A stretch of DNA of 64,000 nt, taken from Diaporthe sp. PMI_573. Lineage: Eukaryota; Ascomycota; Sordariomycetes; Diaporthales; Diaporthaceae. The DNA lies in NCBI GenBank assembly GCA_021399435.1, contig JAJTUP010000003.1, forward strand, positions 2,728,001 through 2,792,000, given 5' to 3'. This document shows positions 1 through 12,400 of the stretch, piece after piece. The position numbers and the translations under genes are program-made. Each line of letters opens with the position of its first letter. The first letter of the stretch is position 1. Below the pieces are notes generated by a model. That model did no database searches. It saw only the letters and a program-made list of their open reading frames with translations, and was not told the DNA's origin.

Positions 1-852
1 TATGCTGCCTTGATGTGTTACGTGGCTGGTGCAGAGCGAGCCCAGTCTCTTCAAGTCAATCACACTCATGCACAAGTCCCCCGCCTCCCAACCCCCCGCA
101 ACATGCGTGCCGTTTCTGCCGTGCTTCCATCAGTTTGTCAGCTCAGTCCTGTTGGAAGGCATGCATAATTACGTCCAGCCCGTGCCGCATTTCCAGTGCA
201 GCCTTGTGTTCTGGGCAGGCGATCGCTGCGACTTGACAGACACATAGTAAAAGTGATACAAAGTTTTCTTGTCACCGTAGCAGGCCGGATCTGGGACCCC
301 ATCACCCAGTACCCCTTGCCCACGCTGGCAAGCTCAGAACGTGTGAGTTGCCAGGGTACCGGTCAGTTTGTTGTGACCCATGACGATTTCCCTTTTGGCC
401 TGGTGAGATCACAGACTGACACGGCGCAACGTTGACTTGCTCTCAGCTCCGCACCAAACCAACCACAGTAGGAAACAATGGCTTGTCATGTAATTAGTCT
501 CGTAATCTGAATCCCAGCCCGGAAATGTTGTCGAGATGGCCGGCTGGGCCACGCATGACTTACACCACCGCGACATGTCGTCGGGTGGGTTAGTCAGCAA
601 TGGCTCGTGGTTCCTGCGGCTCGCCAATTAGTCGGTTCAAGTTGCACAACGGCCAGGAACTCACGGTGGGCCGCGCACTTGAACGCCCACCTCACGGGCC
701 GGACCTAGCGCGGCGAAATTCGGTCAACACAGGAGGAAGAGGCATGGAATAAGATGTGGCGTTCACTCTCTAGTCAATATATAACACATTTCAGTGTGTA
801 GGACAGCTTGCTGCTTCTCCTTTTTCTCAGTAGATACTTAACTATAATTAAT
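1..852. other. gene-free flank
   Basis: No reading frame here has a recognisable domain, a plausible start context or a spliceable continuation. Base composition is ordinary (not RIP-like) up to about 830, where the sequence turns AT-rich ahead of the hairpin array. Confidence 0.5.
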
Positions 853-1293
853 AGGGATCTGGTCAATTTTCACCAGATCCCTATACAATTATAATAGGGA
901 TTTGGTCAAATTTAACCACCAGATGCCTAATAAATTACAATAGGGATCTGGTTAAATCTGACCAGATGCCTATTAAATTACATTTGGCATCTAGTTAAAA
1001 TGTCACCAGATCCCTATTTAGGCATCTGGTAAAAACTGACCAGATCCCTATTAATTATAGTTAGGGATTAGGTGAATTTTCACCAGATCCCTATATTAGT
1101 AGGCTATGGATTTGGTGAAAATTAACCAGATCTCTATTAGGTATCTGGTGAAAACTGACCAGATCCCTATTAATTATAGTTAGGGATCAGGTGAAAATTC
1201 ACTAGATCCCTATTAATCATAGTTAGGTATCTGGTGACATTTTCACCAGATCCCTAGCCTACTAATATAGGGATCTGGTGAGAATTAACCAGA
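853..1293. repeat. tandem array of about eleven ~32-bp hairpins
   Basis: Roughly every 40 bp the sequence contains an inverted repeat: an arm like ATAGGGATCTGGT, a short AT-rich loop (often AAAATT), then the complementary arm ACCAGATCCCTAT. I count about eleven units, the last one truncated near 1293. Units are separated by AT linkers such as TAATTATAGTTA. Arms differ mainly by transitions (GGGATC, GGCATC, GGTATC). Both strands read almost the same. Inference: a satellite or MITE-derived array able to fold into serial hairpins; its function is unknown. Confidence 0.85.
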
Positions 1294-2603
1294 TACATGA
1301 GAGTATGCTTCCGTTTCGTCAACACCCACAGATGGGTTCTACCGATCAATTCACCTCAACAGGCTCGTCATTTCTAGATGTCTACGGGTCAAGATATGCT
1401 GGCGTGACAGGCTATCATTTGAGCACCCTTCCACACCTGTTGACAGCGTGGACATGGGGCGTGGCGCCACGTGTAAGGCGTCATGAGAGCTGTGGCGATG
1501 TTAAGTGGGCTCATCTTCGCAGATTCACCAGTCCGTGCGCGGGTGGTTGCTCAAGGCTACCAGCCCACTCATAGACGACAGGACATGCCCATCCCTTTTA
1601 CGGCCTGCCTGGATGGTACTTCACCCAGGACCTCAGCATCAGCACCTGCCATACTGGGTTGACCAGACCAACCGTTACGTGAGCGGGTGACCGCACAAGG
1701 CGGCCGGTCCACTCACCGACGGAAGACATGCCTCCAACCGCCCGTCTGCCCAGTTGATCGTCCTGCCTTCTCCAGGCGTAGCGTTGGTTCTGTTGCTTGA
1801 ATTTTTCGAATTATTTCCATTTGGCCGACTGGAGCCCCTATGGCACTTGAAAGACGCTAGGGGTCGGGGGTGCCCTTTTCTCATAACAAACTCGACGTGG
1901 GGATGCAGGAAACTGATCATCCTGGCGATTTTTAGAAGACGCACAGCCAAGCACTTGAATTATTCGCTAAATTGTTATTTCGCGAGTATGTAGCGGGGAG
2001 ACTTAACCCCTTGCCATTAAGCAGCAAGAATCTTTTTCTCAAAGTCAGGATCTCCATCAAGGTCTGGGTCCATTATGTTTCTTTAGGAGCCGAACTAGAT
2101 ATCGTCACCCGTCATCCCACCCGCAAAGCAATTTATAAGTTATGCGGTCTTCTGCTACTGAAGGGACTTTCAAATACCTGTCACACAAGACCTGTATGCT
2201 AGGAATATCAATATGATACTATACATCACCACATCATTGTTACAAGCATTATACTACTGAAACATTTTCTGGGTGAAACAGTATTGAAAACTCTCTGGCA
2301 TAATCATTGTCAAAGTAGGAGATGGCAACAGTAGGTAACTAGTTTTGGACTTCAGACAGTAGATACTTAGGTAGCTGAAGGTTAGCACAACCCTTCCCAA
2401 AATTAGGCTTCATTAGACGAGAACTACTGCTTAGTGTCATCTAAAAGCGTAGAAACATTGCCAGACGTACCAGTGATAAGTATTTGGGCAATGTGGCGTT
2501 TCAAATGTCCTCAAGACCTTCAAGCCAAACCCATCTCATTCCACACTCCCTACCCTAACGACCATCCATCACACTTTAGATTCTGTTGTATTTGACTCTC
2601 AAA
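1294..2603. other. gene-free region
   Basis: Short open frames occur on both strands (for example 1278-1574 plus and 1675-1950 minus), but they show no domain, no low-complexity signature of a real protein and no splice continuation. I see nothing supportable here. Confidence 0.45.
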
Positions 2604-2960
2604 ATGCTGGAGTACTACCTAAAATTCATCTTTGTGGTCTTGATTTGCTTTCTCCCTTTCTGTATCTACATGGAGTTGGTGTATGGCTCCGATCCGCAAC
2701 CTAGGCCGGTGCGAGCAACGACACTTGACACTGCATACACAAAAGAAGACAAAAAGCAGTCAGACCAGCACATCCATGCAGGTGCCCGTGTCACGCATGC
2801 CACTTTCCATGCCACAAACTTGGACACCCTCAGGATCCATGTCTATCAACATCGTGATTGCAACATCCACTATCGATCACCACAGAAGCCGGAAGACACA
2901 TCACCTGCTCAATACATGTCCTACCACCCAGCCTTTGATTTCTGGAATGAAAGGCCATGA
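2604..2960 (+). CDS. possible small secreted or membrane-anchored protein
   Basis: Starting at the ATG at 2604 (context AAAATGC), the frame encodes about 118 residues. The first ~25 are strongly hydrophobic (LKFIFVVLICFLPFCIYMEL), consistent with a signal peptide or signal anchor. The rest is polar, His- and Thr-rich, with a single later cysteine, and shows no known domain. An upstream in-frame TTG extends the frame to 2586, but the ATG is preferred. No intron is evident. It could be a chance ORF: coding bias is unremarkable and nothing in its neighbourhood supports it. Confidence 0.22.
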   Translation: MLEYYLKFIFVVLICFLPFCIYMELVYGSDPQPRPVRATTLDTAYTKEDKKQSDQHIHAGARVTHATFHATNLDTLRIHVYQHRDCNIHYRSPQKPEDTSPAQYMSYHPAFDFWNERP

Positions 2961-3030
2961 CTTCCCGTCTCAACTCCTCATCGGACTTCCAATTTATGCT
3001 GACAGGCTTGAAGGTCCATCGCAGACGTCA

Positions 3031-3468
3031 TCACACTTGGCTCCGAAGGAGTATGGCTGAATACCAGGGATCCTTGGACAACTTCGCACAATCATGAGGC
3101 ACACCCCACGGCGGCGCCGGCGCGACACGCTCAGCCGGGGGTTTCCAGCGCCGTATGACAAGAACCGCAAGCAATCCAGCGCAGTCACGCAGCCAGATGG
3201 CTACGATACAGGATGAGGCCACGATGCACGGCGCTGGGCCGGTAAAGAGGCAGAGGAGACCAAAGATGACTGCAAAAATAACAATGAGGACAAGAGCAGC
3301 GGCGGTAATGCCAGAGAGAGTCATCAGCACAGGGAGTACCACCGCGCTGGTGCCGTGAAACGCAATTTTCAAGGAACCAAAAGCGCGCCACGGAGCGACG
3401 GTAGCAAGAGCAGTGAAGAGGAGGGTTATCGCTAGCCCTGCGGCAAAGCAGTAGACGTGGTAGGTCAT
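3031..3468 (-). CDS. putative multi-pass membrane protein
   Basis: A 145-residue frame starts at the ATG complementary to 3466-3468. It contains long hydrophobic stretches at about residues 3-27, 32-52, 54-76 and 80-104, which suggests four transmembrane helices. The C-terminal tail is Pro/Arg-rich and polar. An overlapping minus-strand frame (3185-3643) in another phase lacks this pattern and is probably its shadow, although its N-terminal part could be an upstream exon. I do not recognise a family. A real gene is favoured by the regular spacing of the hydrophobic segments, but a chance ORF in GC-rich DNA cannot be excluded. Confidence 0.35.
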   Translation of the reverse strand: MTYHVYCFAAGLAITLLFTALATVAPWRAFGSLKIAFHGTSAVVLPVLMTLSGITAAALVLIVIFAVIFGLLCLFTGPAPCIVASSCIVAIWLRDCAGLLAVLVIRRWKPPAERVAPAPPWGVPHDCAKLSKDPWYSAILLRSQV

Positions 3469-4480
3469 CCAAGTCCAATGGCCGGAAGAGCTGGGGGCCG
3501 CTGGGGGCGAAAGCTGTCATGTTGCTTTGTCTGTTGCTGCTGTCGTGGATCTCTAGGTCAGTGATAGTGCCTGGGATAAGAAGGAACTTGAGGATGAAAG
3601 ATGCGAAGTTCTTGTCGAAGGATTTTATCCACCAGAAGTACACTGTCTCTGCCCTCCATTGCTGCTTTACCCCAGTGGGCCTTACACTTTTCTATGTTGG
3701 CGGAATCTCGAAGTACTGCTACGCTCAACTCATTTCCGCCGCCTTCGCTTCTCGTAGTCTGGATGGTGCCTCCGACGGCGCAGTGCTACTCACCACCGCG
3801 CATACACTACGGACCTCCTAATCAAGAGAATGGCAAGTTCAGGTGAGCTTTCTCGTTCGGCAGCTACCGAACCAGCGATGGACTGCAAGCTGAAGTCCGT
3901 ATCATGGCCTCTCCGAGTTTCCCGATGCCCAGCGAAAAGAAAATGCTTGGTACCCTCTTCCCGGTTTTCCTGCTTCCAATTCTCGGTTCCGATTTCGCCT
4001 TCCCCGTTCCCGGTTCCTCGGCTGGACCTCCCCCATTTTCGTCAGGGCCCAAGTCCAATTCAACCAGGAGAAGCGATAAAAGTTGGGGGAGGGGTGGACG
4101 AGAACAAACCGCAGGGTTGCAAGCCAGTCTAGCGGGCACAAAAGGAAAAAGATAAAAAAGAGGTTGTTGAGACTGGAAATTGGATCCAGGGGGTTGATCA
4201 TGCTTTCATCCAAGTACCCCAGCATATCGACCTTGATGGTTGAGAGTTGGACGTGTCTGGGAGATGAGAAACGGAAAGTTGGTTTGTGAAACTGTTCGGG
4301 AAACTACCTACCTACCCTACGTAGGTATGCAGGTATGTAAGCCGCCACCCCACCGCAACCACCCAATTACGCTCATTGCACTCTTTACTCCATGTTACAT
4401 ACGGCTTCGATGAGTAAAAATCCTCACAGAGCCAAGTTTGTGTCAATTTGAACGCCGCCGTTGTTTATTATCCTAGTCAA
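3469..4480. promoter_or_regulatory. intergenic region upstream of HET-1
   Basis: This region separates the putative membrane gene (minus) from HET-1 (plus). It contains pyrimidine-rich tracts and a CTACCTACC...GTAGGTATG palindrome-like cluster near 4305-4337. No TATA box or operator can be assigned with confidence. The short ORFs at 3830-4225 on both strands look spurious. Confidence 0.3.
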
Positions 4481-6802
4481 ATGCGTCCAACAAAAGGTCT
4501 TGACAGACCATATAAGTATGAACCACTGCCGAAGCCGATATGCAGGTATCTGACTGCATTCGAGCCCGGGCTGCCAGGAAAAAGAGAGGTCGAGGTGCCC
4601 CATACAACATACATTAGGCTCGCCACTCTAGAGCCCGCCACCCAACCGCAAGACGATCTGGTCATCCGCCTTGACACCGTTCCCTTCAAAGCCCCTTTCA
4701 GCGACTCCGACTACGACAATCCAAGTCTGACGACCTGGAATAACGTCCGCACCATCCGCGGGGACGACCCACCCCCGCCCAAGTACGAGGCTCTGAGTTA
4801 CGCCTGGGGCTCCGAGGCGGATCCCTCCCGTGTGCGTGTCCGGAGCCCAAGTCACAAGCATGACTCCCACAACTACTATCTGTCCATAACGCACAATCTA
4901 CACGACGCCTTGGGCGCATTGCGGAGGTATCACCCCTCTGCCGAGGATCCCGAGAGCACCCTCGCTTCCAGTTTATCACGTGTGCTATGGATTGACGCCA
5001 TCTGCATCGACCAGGCCAATGCCGCGGAGAAGGGCCCTCAGGTTGCGATGATGGGGAGTATCTACCAGTCCGCCAGCCGGGTTGTAGCGTGGCTGGGTCC
5101 CGCAGACGATACCTCTCATCGCACCATGCATTTCATGTGCTCCGTCGGCTTGCAAGTCAATGTGTCGTACCGCGGGTCAGAGCTCTCGCCCGCCCCAGGC
5201 GCCGCCGATCCGACCTTGGGGGACATCCAGGTGCCGCTTTTTGAAACCGATGATCAAGACATGGCTACTTGTCTGACTGCCTTGCTTGGGCGTGCATGGT
5301 TCTCTCGCCTTTGGGTGGTGCAAGAGATTCTCCTCGGAAATCCCTTGCGGACGGTCGTGCTTTGCGGACCTCAAGATGCTGTGCCATGGTCCCTATTTCG
5401 CAAGGCCATCGCTGTGGTAAGCTGGAAGTGGCGACACTGGCCCACGCCTCAGCACATACATGCTAAAGAAGTCTTGACGCCGCTGCGGACATTTGTAACG
5501 GTGCAGGAGAACACGGCATATCTGTCGCGCCTGCGCTACGATTTTGGCGCGCTCGCGTGCAAGGACCCGCGCGACAGGATCTACGCCGTGCTGAATCTAC
5601 TGGGTTCTCTCGAACGGCGGCACCTGCGCATCCGTCCAGACTATGACAGGCCCGCCGCGAAGGTGTATCGGGAACTTGTGAGACGATCAATCGGCGTTTC
5701 GGGCGATTTAACAATCCTAGAGGAGTGCGAGGCGACTGTAGAGGGCGACAGTTCGTTGCCAAGCTGGGTACCAAACTGGGCGTGCCAGTCTGCTTCTCGC
5801 ATGTCTGCAGGGGCAGCCCACGCCTCGGCACAGCTCGGAGGCTGGAGGGGAAGCAATGATATCTTGGACGACAGCAGCGACATTCTGACTTTGAGAGGAG
5901 TCAGCGTTTCGACGATCCAGCACATCGGAACATGTTACCCTGATGATATCGACGCCAATTACGCGACCCTCGTCGCCCAGATGCTCTTCCAGGAAGGGCT
6001 GTGGGAGGTCGACCGGCCGTGGGATGTTCATCTGTGTGAATGGGTGCGCACCTTGTTGACTGGGGAGGTCGCCGAGGTCTTGTCTCCCCTGCCGCAATGG
6101 GCCCCCACGATGGAAGAGGGTATAGAGACGCTCCGGGTCATGCTCAACACGCTAGATAACGGCCCTCTCGATCAAGACAAATGGGAATCCAGCATGAGCC
6201 AGAGATTCCTCACGAATGCTGGAAACCGAATTGCCGGGCGATGCATATGCAAAGACTCACGGGGATCGCTCGTCTTGGCCCCGCCACTCGTACGCCCTGG
6301 TGATTTGGTTTGTGTTCTTCTGGGAAGTGACGCTCACGTACTCCTGCGACCGACCTCACCAGCAGGTGAGCAGTTCCGCTTGGTCGGACCGTGTTTCGCC
6401 CATTGCGCCCTGTGTAAGTCAGCACCCTACTTGCCCATGTTGAAGACTGCGTTCAAGATACGTCGTCGTTGGCAGTTGGTCCTAACCTAACTTCATCTTG
6501 CTCACGTAGATGGGACTGCGATTCTGGGTCCTTTGCCACCTGAAATTCAAATCGTTTGCGACCCTCGAACATCCAACATGGCCTTTGTCTCTGTCGAAAC
6601 TGGGCAGCAATCCTTGGTTGACCCGCGGCTGTCATACCTTTTCAGTGAAGACGAGCTGGCCAGGTTTGAAACTGCACTATCCAAGAACGGGGACTCGCCA
6701 ATGAATCTGCATGAGCAGATTGATCCTGAGGCTTTAGCCAAGTGTGGGAGAGGACTAGACGGCAAGAAAGGGGTCGATATCAGGAAATTCGAGATCATAT
6801 GA
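4481..6802 (+). CDS. HET-domain (heterokaryon incompatibility) protein, HET-1
   Basis: Two exons, 4481-6413 and 6510-6802, are joined over a 96-bp GTAAGT...TAG intron; the split TAT codon keeps the frame and gives 741 residues. The frame is open upstream to a TTG at 4448, but the first ATG is 4481. All hallmark HET blocks are present: KYEALSYAWG (residues ~101-110), a VLWIDAICIDQANAAEKGPQ-type block, VVAWLGPAD, then a WFSRLWVVQEILLG block and ACKDPRDRIYAVLNLLG. The C-terminal part after the intron carries no separate domain. In Neurospora and Podospora, HET-domain proteins trigger a cell-death reaction after fusion of incompatible strains; which partner this one recognises cannot be read from sequence. 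It looks intact: no internal stops and normal base composition. Confidence 0.93.
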
Positions 6803-7185
6803 ATATACGTAGCTTTGGAATATAACCTGGCCACTTCGTTCTGTCCGCAGGGACTTGTTCCGTACCTAGGCAATTACAACTGACCGACTCCGGCAGCATA
6901 TAGAGACCGAGCGAGAGCTAACCCTCACTGTCGTTAGTGGGAAGGTGCAACCCACCCATTCTGCTGATAGTTAGGGGGCTCCCCCATCGCCATGGGGGCT
7001 TCTGCAGACTTAGCCAGAATACACACTACTACCAATAAACACTAGTTAACCTATTGCCATATATACAGAAGTCCTACCGATACTAATTAGTGGTTTTCTA
7101 GACTATAGACAGCAAGGTAGAAGAGGCCTACTGATAAGGATTTTCCTAAATATATATTCTTCTTGACGGTAGCATGCTATATAGC
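6803..7185. other. intergenic, grading into AT-rich repeat DNA
   Basis: This is the 3' flank of HET-1. From about 7020 the sequence becomes AT-rich and leads to the Copia insertion point. No gene was seen. Confidence 0.4.
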
Positions 7186-7190
7186 AGCTT

Positions 7191-7398
7191 TGTTGAATGG
7201 CCTTTGCCATATGGCGTAATGTACGTACGTACGTGTCTGTGCAATTGGTTCTGAATTCGTTGATGTCTGTCTGAACTATGAAACAAGCGGGGAAGCTTGC
7301 ACGTAGACCTCTTAGGTCTGCAAGTACTCCCTTGCTGGATTAGTCATCCTCCCTAGCCAATATGGCTATGTGCGATCAGCCTTAGTGCTATTCCAACA
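7191..7398 (-). repeat. 3' LTR of the Copia element
   Basis: The 208-bp repeat matches 14736-14943 in full length. It has far fewer C-to-T/G-to-A changes than the right copy, which has lost many C and G bases. A GTACGTACGTACGT run lies at about 7219-7233. Confidence 0.93.
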
Positions 7399-7810
7399 CT
7401 AGGGGTCTTTTGTTTTCTGATCGCACACTCCCTTTGGGCCGGTCGAGCAGGTTGAATTGCTCGTACGCCCTTTCCTATAACAAATGAAATCACGCTACCA
7501 GGTAGGTTAGGCTACCCTTCGTGCGGTGTAAGTAAACCACCACTAGTAGTCTATACAAAATGCTTTTCGTACCCACTTTTTAACCTCACTTTCAGCCCTT
7601 CGTTGCTTGCCTTCCCACTAACCTTTTTCATCGTACAAACTAGTGATCGCAGGAAGGGGCTACTGCCTGTGACTCACTCGTGCGAGTGACCTCTTTTTCC
7701 CAGCCAGCTAGAGTGGTCTGTACACAGCGCCCTTCTGGTACCAGCATAAAACCTCACGCCTTTCGCCCTCTACTTCAACCTTCCCTCTTCCTCTTCTCTA
7801 TCGCACGACA

Positions 7811-7846
<36 letters not shown>

Positions 7847-7920
7847 TATATACCTTGTGTATCGTACGATCTAAAAAATCTTCAAAACTTACCCTATACC
7901 GTCAAACTTCTTCGCACGAT

Positions 7921-8707
7921 GTCTGATCGTGGTTCTCGCTCTTCTTCACACGGCCCTCGCGGGTCGCCTCTCTCGCAGCACGCTTTGCCTACTACTACAC
8001 CTACATCTATGGTTGTGTCGCCTACTCAACAAGTAGGTCCAGCATAGTCCCCTCTTACGCCTCTCTTTAGCACTCTAACCTCTATCCCTAGTCTAACTCT
8101 ATCTATGTAAATTATAACCCTTCTAACCAGTCACTTTATAAATCATACCTTCCTATCCTCCATTATCATCAATATTTATACACCCCTTTTCCACTATTAT
8201 TTCTATTCTAACATCTTAAAGGATTCTAAGCATATGATCGCTACACTCCCCTCGCACGATATACGAATTTTATACAACGTCAACATACAGCTAGTTAACA
8301 TCATCATACAAATCATTTATCATCCAAGCTACTTTCACGCAATCCTTATTCAGTCGCGTAGTCAAGATGGTAAGCGATGTACCAAATACTTACACGGTTT
8401 GCTCAATACATGCTAGTTTGAGGGGTGTTTTCAGCTACCTGGATTTCAGGGGGGTACTTGTGTAGGTTATGTCTAGTAGTCACAGGGTTGCTAGTACCCT
8501 CATTATGAGAACTACCAGCCGCACGGAGCCCATGCTCATGGAGGAGGTCGTGGAGGTCATGGTGGTAGAGGTGGAAATGGTCTAGACAATGGTAGCCCGG
8601 GACCCTCTCGTAGCCCGGTAACCTTAGAGGGTATTAAGCAGGAGATCAAGCAGGAGGATGTAGGTTCCGTAATTAATCCATACACCTTTAGATACATAGT
8701 CAAGTAG
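7921..8707 (+). pseudogene. gene-like stretch antisense to the Copia element (captured gene or antisense ORF)
   Basis: This stretch lies on the strand opposite to pol, between RNase H and the 3' LTR. It is preceded by a pyrimidine-rich leader with CT and CA runs (7808-7852). An ATG at 7921 opens MSDRGSRSSSHGPRGSPLSQ and continues to a TAG at about 8046 that could be a RIPed CAG. A second open stretch (about 8495-8707) is Gly/Arg/His-rich (HAHGGGRGGHGGRGGNG), then reads TLEGIKQEIKQED and ends at a TAG. The material between is AT-rich and may include RIPed introns. No domain beyond RGG-like low complexity can be named. It could be a transduced host gene fragment or an antisense ORF of the kind described in some plant retrotransposons. 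Confidence 0.4.
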
Positions 8708-8879
8708 GCATGTCCTAGATCTTAGGTTCGTGTAATGATTTTCCTATACACTATAGCCAAAATTTAATTCTCCTCTCACCACCTTTTCTTTATATAAATA
8801 CTCTCTAGCAATTATAAAAAGTTTCCTATCGTATGATTGCTAAATCCTATGGCTAGCCCTATACAATCCCCTTAGGTCC

Positions 8880-9190
8880 TAGGTATAGCCTTTGAGGTCT
8901 ATCGTACAGCCTAAGGTATCCTGGTTCTATCCTGAAGGGTCCTAACCATGTCCTGAAGTTATCCTGGCCATGTCTTTATACATCCTGGAGTATCCTAGCC
9001 ATGTCCTTCATACGTCCTGACGTATCCTGGCTATGTCCTTCGTGCGTCCTAGGTCTATCCTAAGCCTATCCTAGCTATATCCTTCGTATATCCTGAAGCT
9101 ATCCTGCTTACATCCTCGGCCTGTCTATTATACATCCTAGGCCTATCTCCCTTTAGTCCTTAAGTTTTCATACGGCTATCCTGCAGCCTT
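8880..9190. repeat. degenerate TATCCTG/CATGTCCTT tandem repeats
   Basis: About twenty irregular copies of a 10-22 bp unit built from TATCCT, GTCCT and CATCCT follow one another inside the Copia element (for example GTATCCTGGCTATGTCCTTC). This is simple-sequence expansion with no coding content. Confidence 0.6.
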
Positions 9191-9402
9191 TTCTTCTTGT
9201 CCTCATACCCTCCAGTCAAGCACCTCTCCCTTTATTCCTCCTTATAATCATACCTTCCTCCTCTTTCAGTAGAGATGGTAAGGGTATTAACTAGTTACAT
9301 AGTCTAGTTGAGAGGATACTAGCTTTTTAGCTAGAGACCTAGGTTTAATCCCTAGTATAACTCTATATCTAAATTATCTCCATCTTTTTACCCTTATTCC
9401 TT

Positions 9403-12400
9403 TTAGCTAAGGTACTCTATATATACCTCTACCCTAACCTTTAAAGTACTTATTAAGATCAGCTTTTCTAATACTCTATTTAGTACCTTCTTCATATAAG
9501 TATTAGCTAGGTTATCTTTCCTATTAATCTACCATACTTTAAAAATTTCTTTCTTTTCATATGCTTCCCTTAGTAATATAATGTTAATCATTAGTCTCTT
9601 CTCATCTATCATACCTAGCCTAACCAGATAGTCATATAGTAATCTTGAATCTATATAGATAATAACTAGAATTCTTAGTATTCCTAGATAGCTTATAATC
9701 TAATTAAGTATCATACTAAGTACCATGCTATTGTTAAATCTAGTCATCATCCCATATAGCTTACTTACTAGTATACTTCAAGTTACTCTTTTATATTTAG
9801 TTAAGCTCTAATAGATAATATTTCCATAGATTTCAAAGTCCTCTCTCGTATAGCTAGTTTCCATTACTAGTATAATAATAAATCCTAGCTATAAGCTAAG
9901 ATCTATATTATTAGTAAAAGACCCGTCTATAAAAACATAGAGCTTCGCATATTTAAGGTCTAGTAGTATAAATATTATTTTTCTTTCAGGATTTTCTAAT
10001 TACTACTTAATTCATACATTAAGTACCTCTATATCTTTCTTCTCAGGATCCTTGATTTATACGGCTACTAATAGGTCGTACGCTACTTCCAGTTAATATA
10101 TTAAAGCAATATATATACCCCTTGCATGTTATACGACGTACTATTAGGGTCCATCTTCTACTTCTAGATTGATTAGGCAAAGGTTTACGATTTATCCCTT
10201 CTATATAAAGGTAATATTATCTTTATCAAGTTTAATCCTTCCTCTATTAAATTCAATTAGCTATTATGGTCCTAGCATTTACTTATCCTTTACATAGAAC
10301 TTCTTCTTCTCTAATTCCTTCTCTTCCCTCCTAGAGAATAGGGGTGTTATAAACCTAAATGTATCGTCTATCTATATTCCAACTAATCTAAATTCGTGCA
10401 GCCTATTTATAGTAAACAGTAGATATAGGTTATATATAGAAACCTTTATCTCTAGGGCTTTAGTATAGTGTGAGTAGTATGTTTTATACTAGTATAGGCC
10501 TAACTCTACCAGCCCGTATAATAGCTTCTAGATTAAAAGAATTGTTCCTAGTGGATATCTATCATATAATTTAGCTAGTAATTCTGCTAAGATAGTACGC
10601 GTGAGTAGGTTGCGCGATTATATATAGGCTTGGGTAATGTCCCTTAATTCCCCTTGGTAGTTAAATTATTATACAAGGGTTGGTCCTAGTATAAGGATTA
10701 GTCTTTAGCTCATCCTCTAGATTATTAGGGCTTGGGTTAGAATTACTTCCTTCTCTAAATCCCCATATCCTTATACGACTAGCCTAGACTTCTCTATTAG
10801 CTTAGTCAACCTATTCTTTACCTCTTATACTATCCTTGTCTTGAAAATCCAGAGTCCACTATATTATCTTACATTATACTAAATGAATTAAAAAACATCC
10901 TTACTAGCTAGTACGTCTATTTCTAGTATATCAGACTCTTCAAATAGTCTTCTAGGAGTAGTAATAACGTTATCTTAGCATAGTTTGACTACTAAATTAT
11001 ACAAGTCTTTCTCCTTCTAGGTGAGGAAAATGCTCAGCGACTACTATATATATATAATAAATGTTGGTTATATAGCAGCCTTATAGGGGCGTCCTCTTCT
11101 CCTTGGTTAAATAGCTTATATAGTAGCCTTCCTTAGTCATCCCCTTTTCCTTAGCTAGGGTTATTCTTATATAATAGGCTAAGGGGTATCTAATTCATCT
11201 TAAGGTATAGCTTCTACTATACGGTAATATAGCTTGATATATATTGCCCATATCTAAATTGGTCTATTTATCATACCTACTATGATTATATATCCCTTGA
11301 TACTGTTGACTTTATATAGTCCTTTCTACCCCTTATTTTCTCTCTAGATCAGGACGTTACTCTAAATTAGTAGAGATAGGGTAGATTAGAGGTCCAGGCT
11401 ATTTCTAGTATTAATCACATGGTTAACTTCTACCTCGGCTTGGATCATATATAGCATCTTCATTACTTTCTAAACTACTAGTACTCGTTATATAATATCT
11501 GGTAAGGGTGGTAAATCCTGTGATATCTATGGGTATGCTCTAAAAACTAGGAGTGTTGGTATGATGCTATTTAGTCCTGTAGTATCATTTAGTACCTTTA
11601 TGGCTATCTATAGGAGTGTTTCGTCGTCTATATAGTAGCTAATCTTAGCCTTCAGAATCTTAAAAGCTCTTCTTAGGGGGCTGTGCGAGCGTTCAACCTT
11701 ACCCAAAGCCTAGTATACTTCTACGGGCATTTCTTTACACATAATTCCCATAATCTTTACATTGTTCTAGAATTCCTCTAAAGTAAAGTTAGTTCTTGGA
11801 TCATGTATGATGTGGTCTGGTAGACTAATATATATATAGATCTAGTACTTGCATAATGTATTCCAGGTATCTCGTATAGAGAGAGAGTTGAGAAATATGG
11901 CTGCTTGAAAGCTTGTATCTAAGTCGATTATATAAAGTACATTCCTTTCGCCTAGGTATACGATGTTAATAACTACTTTATAGTTAAAGTAGCTTTCGTC
12001 TTTGATTAAGAACTTGAATCTCCTTAGTAATAGATCATGTAATTAGTAGAAGTAGTAGAACTTCTGAATCTTCTCCAGGATTACCTCTTTAACATCATTA
12101 TACCCTGCATTCCTTAATAGCTTATATAGCCTGTCTGTATAAGGGTGCCTAAATCATCTATAGAGTCTCCTAAGCTGTGGCTCTGTAAGGAATACCCTAG
12201 CCTCTATACGGCTTATATTAAAGAATACATGTCCCTATTTCCTAACTACTAGGATTGTCGTATCCCCTTATATGATAACGTCTAATAGGTTGTTGAAGTA
12301 GGCTTTTAGCCTGTTTATATTATATAGGGAGAATAGAAAAGGGGTTGATGTATCTAGGATATAGTATATAATACTTCCTAGTTAGTTTACAACCTTGATT

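Noticed and set aside
853..1293. CRISPR-like regularly spaced repeats
   Set aside because: Units are palindromes separated by short, similar AT linkers rather than unique spacers, and the genome is eukaryotic.
4448..4480. HET-1 start at the upstream TTG
   Set aside because: Non-ATG initiation is rare and the ATG at 4481 precedes all conserved blocks.
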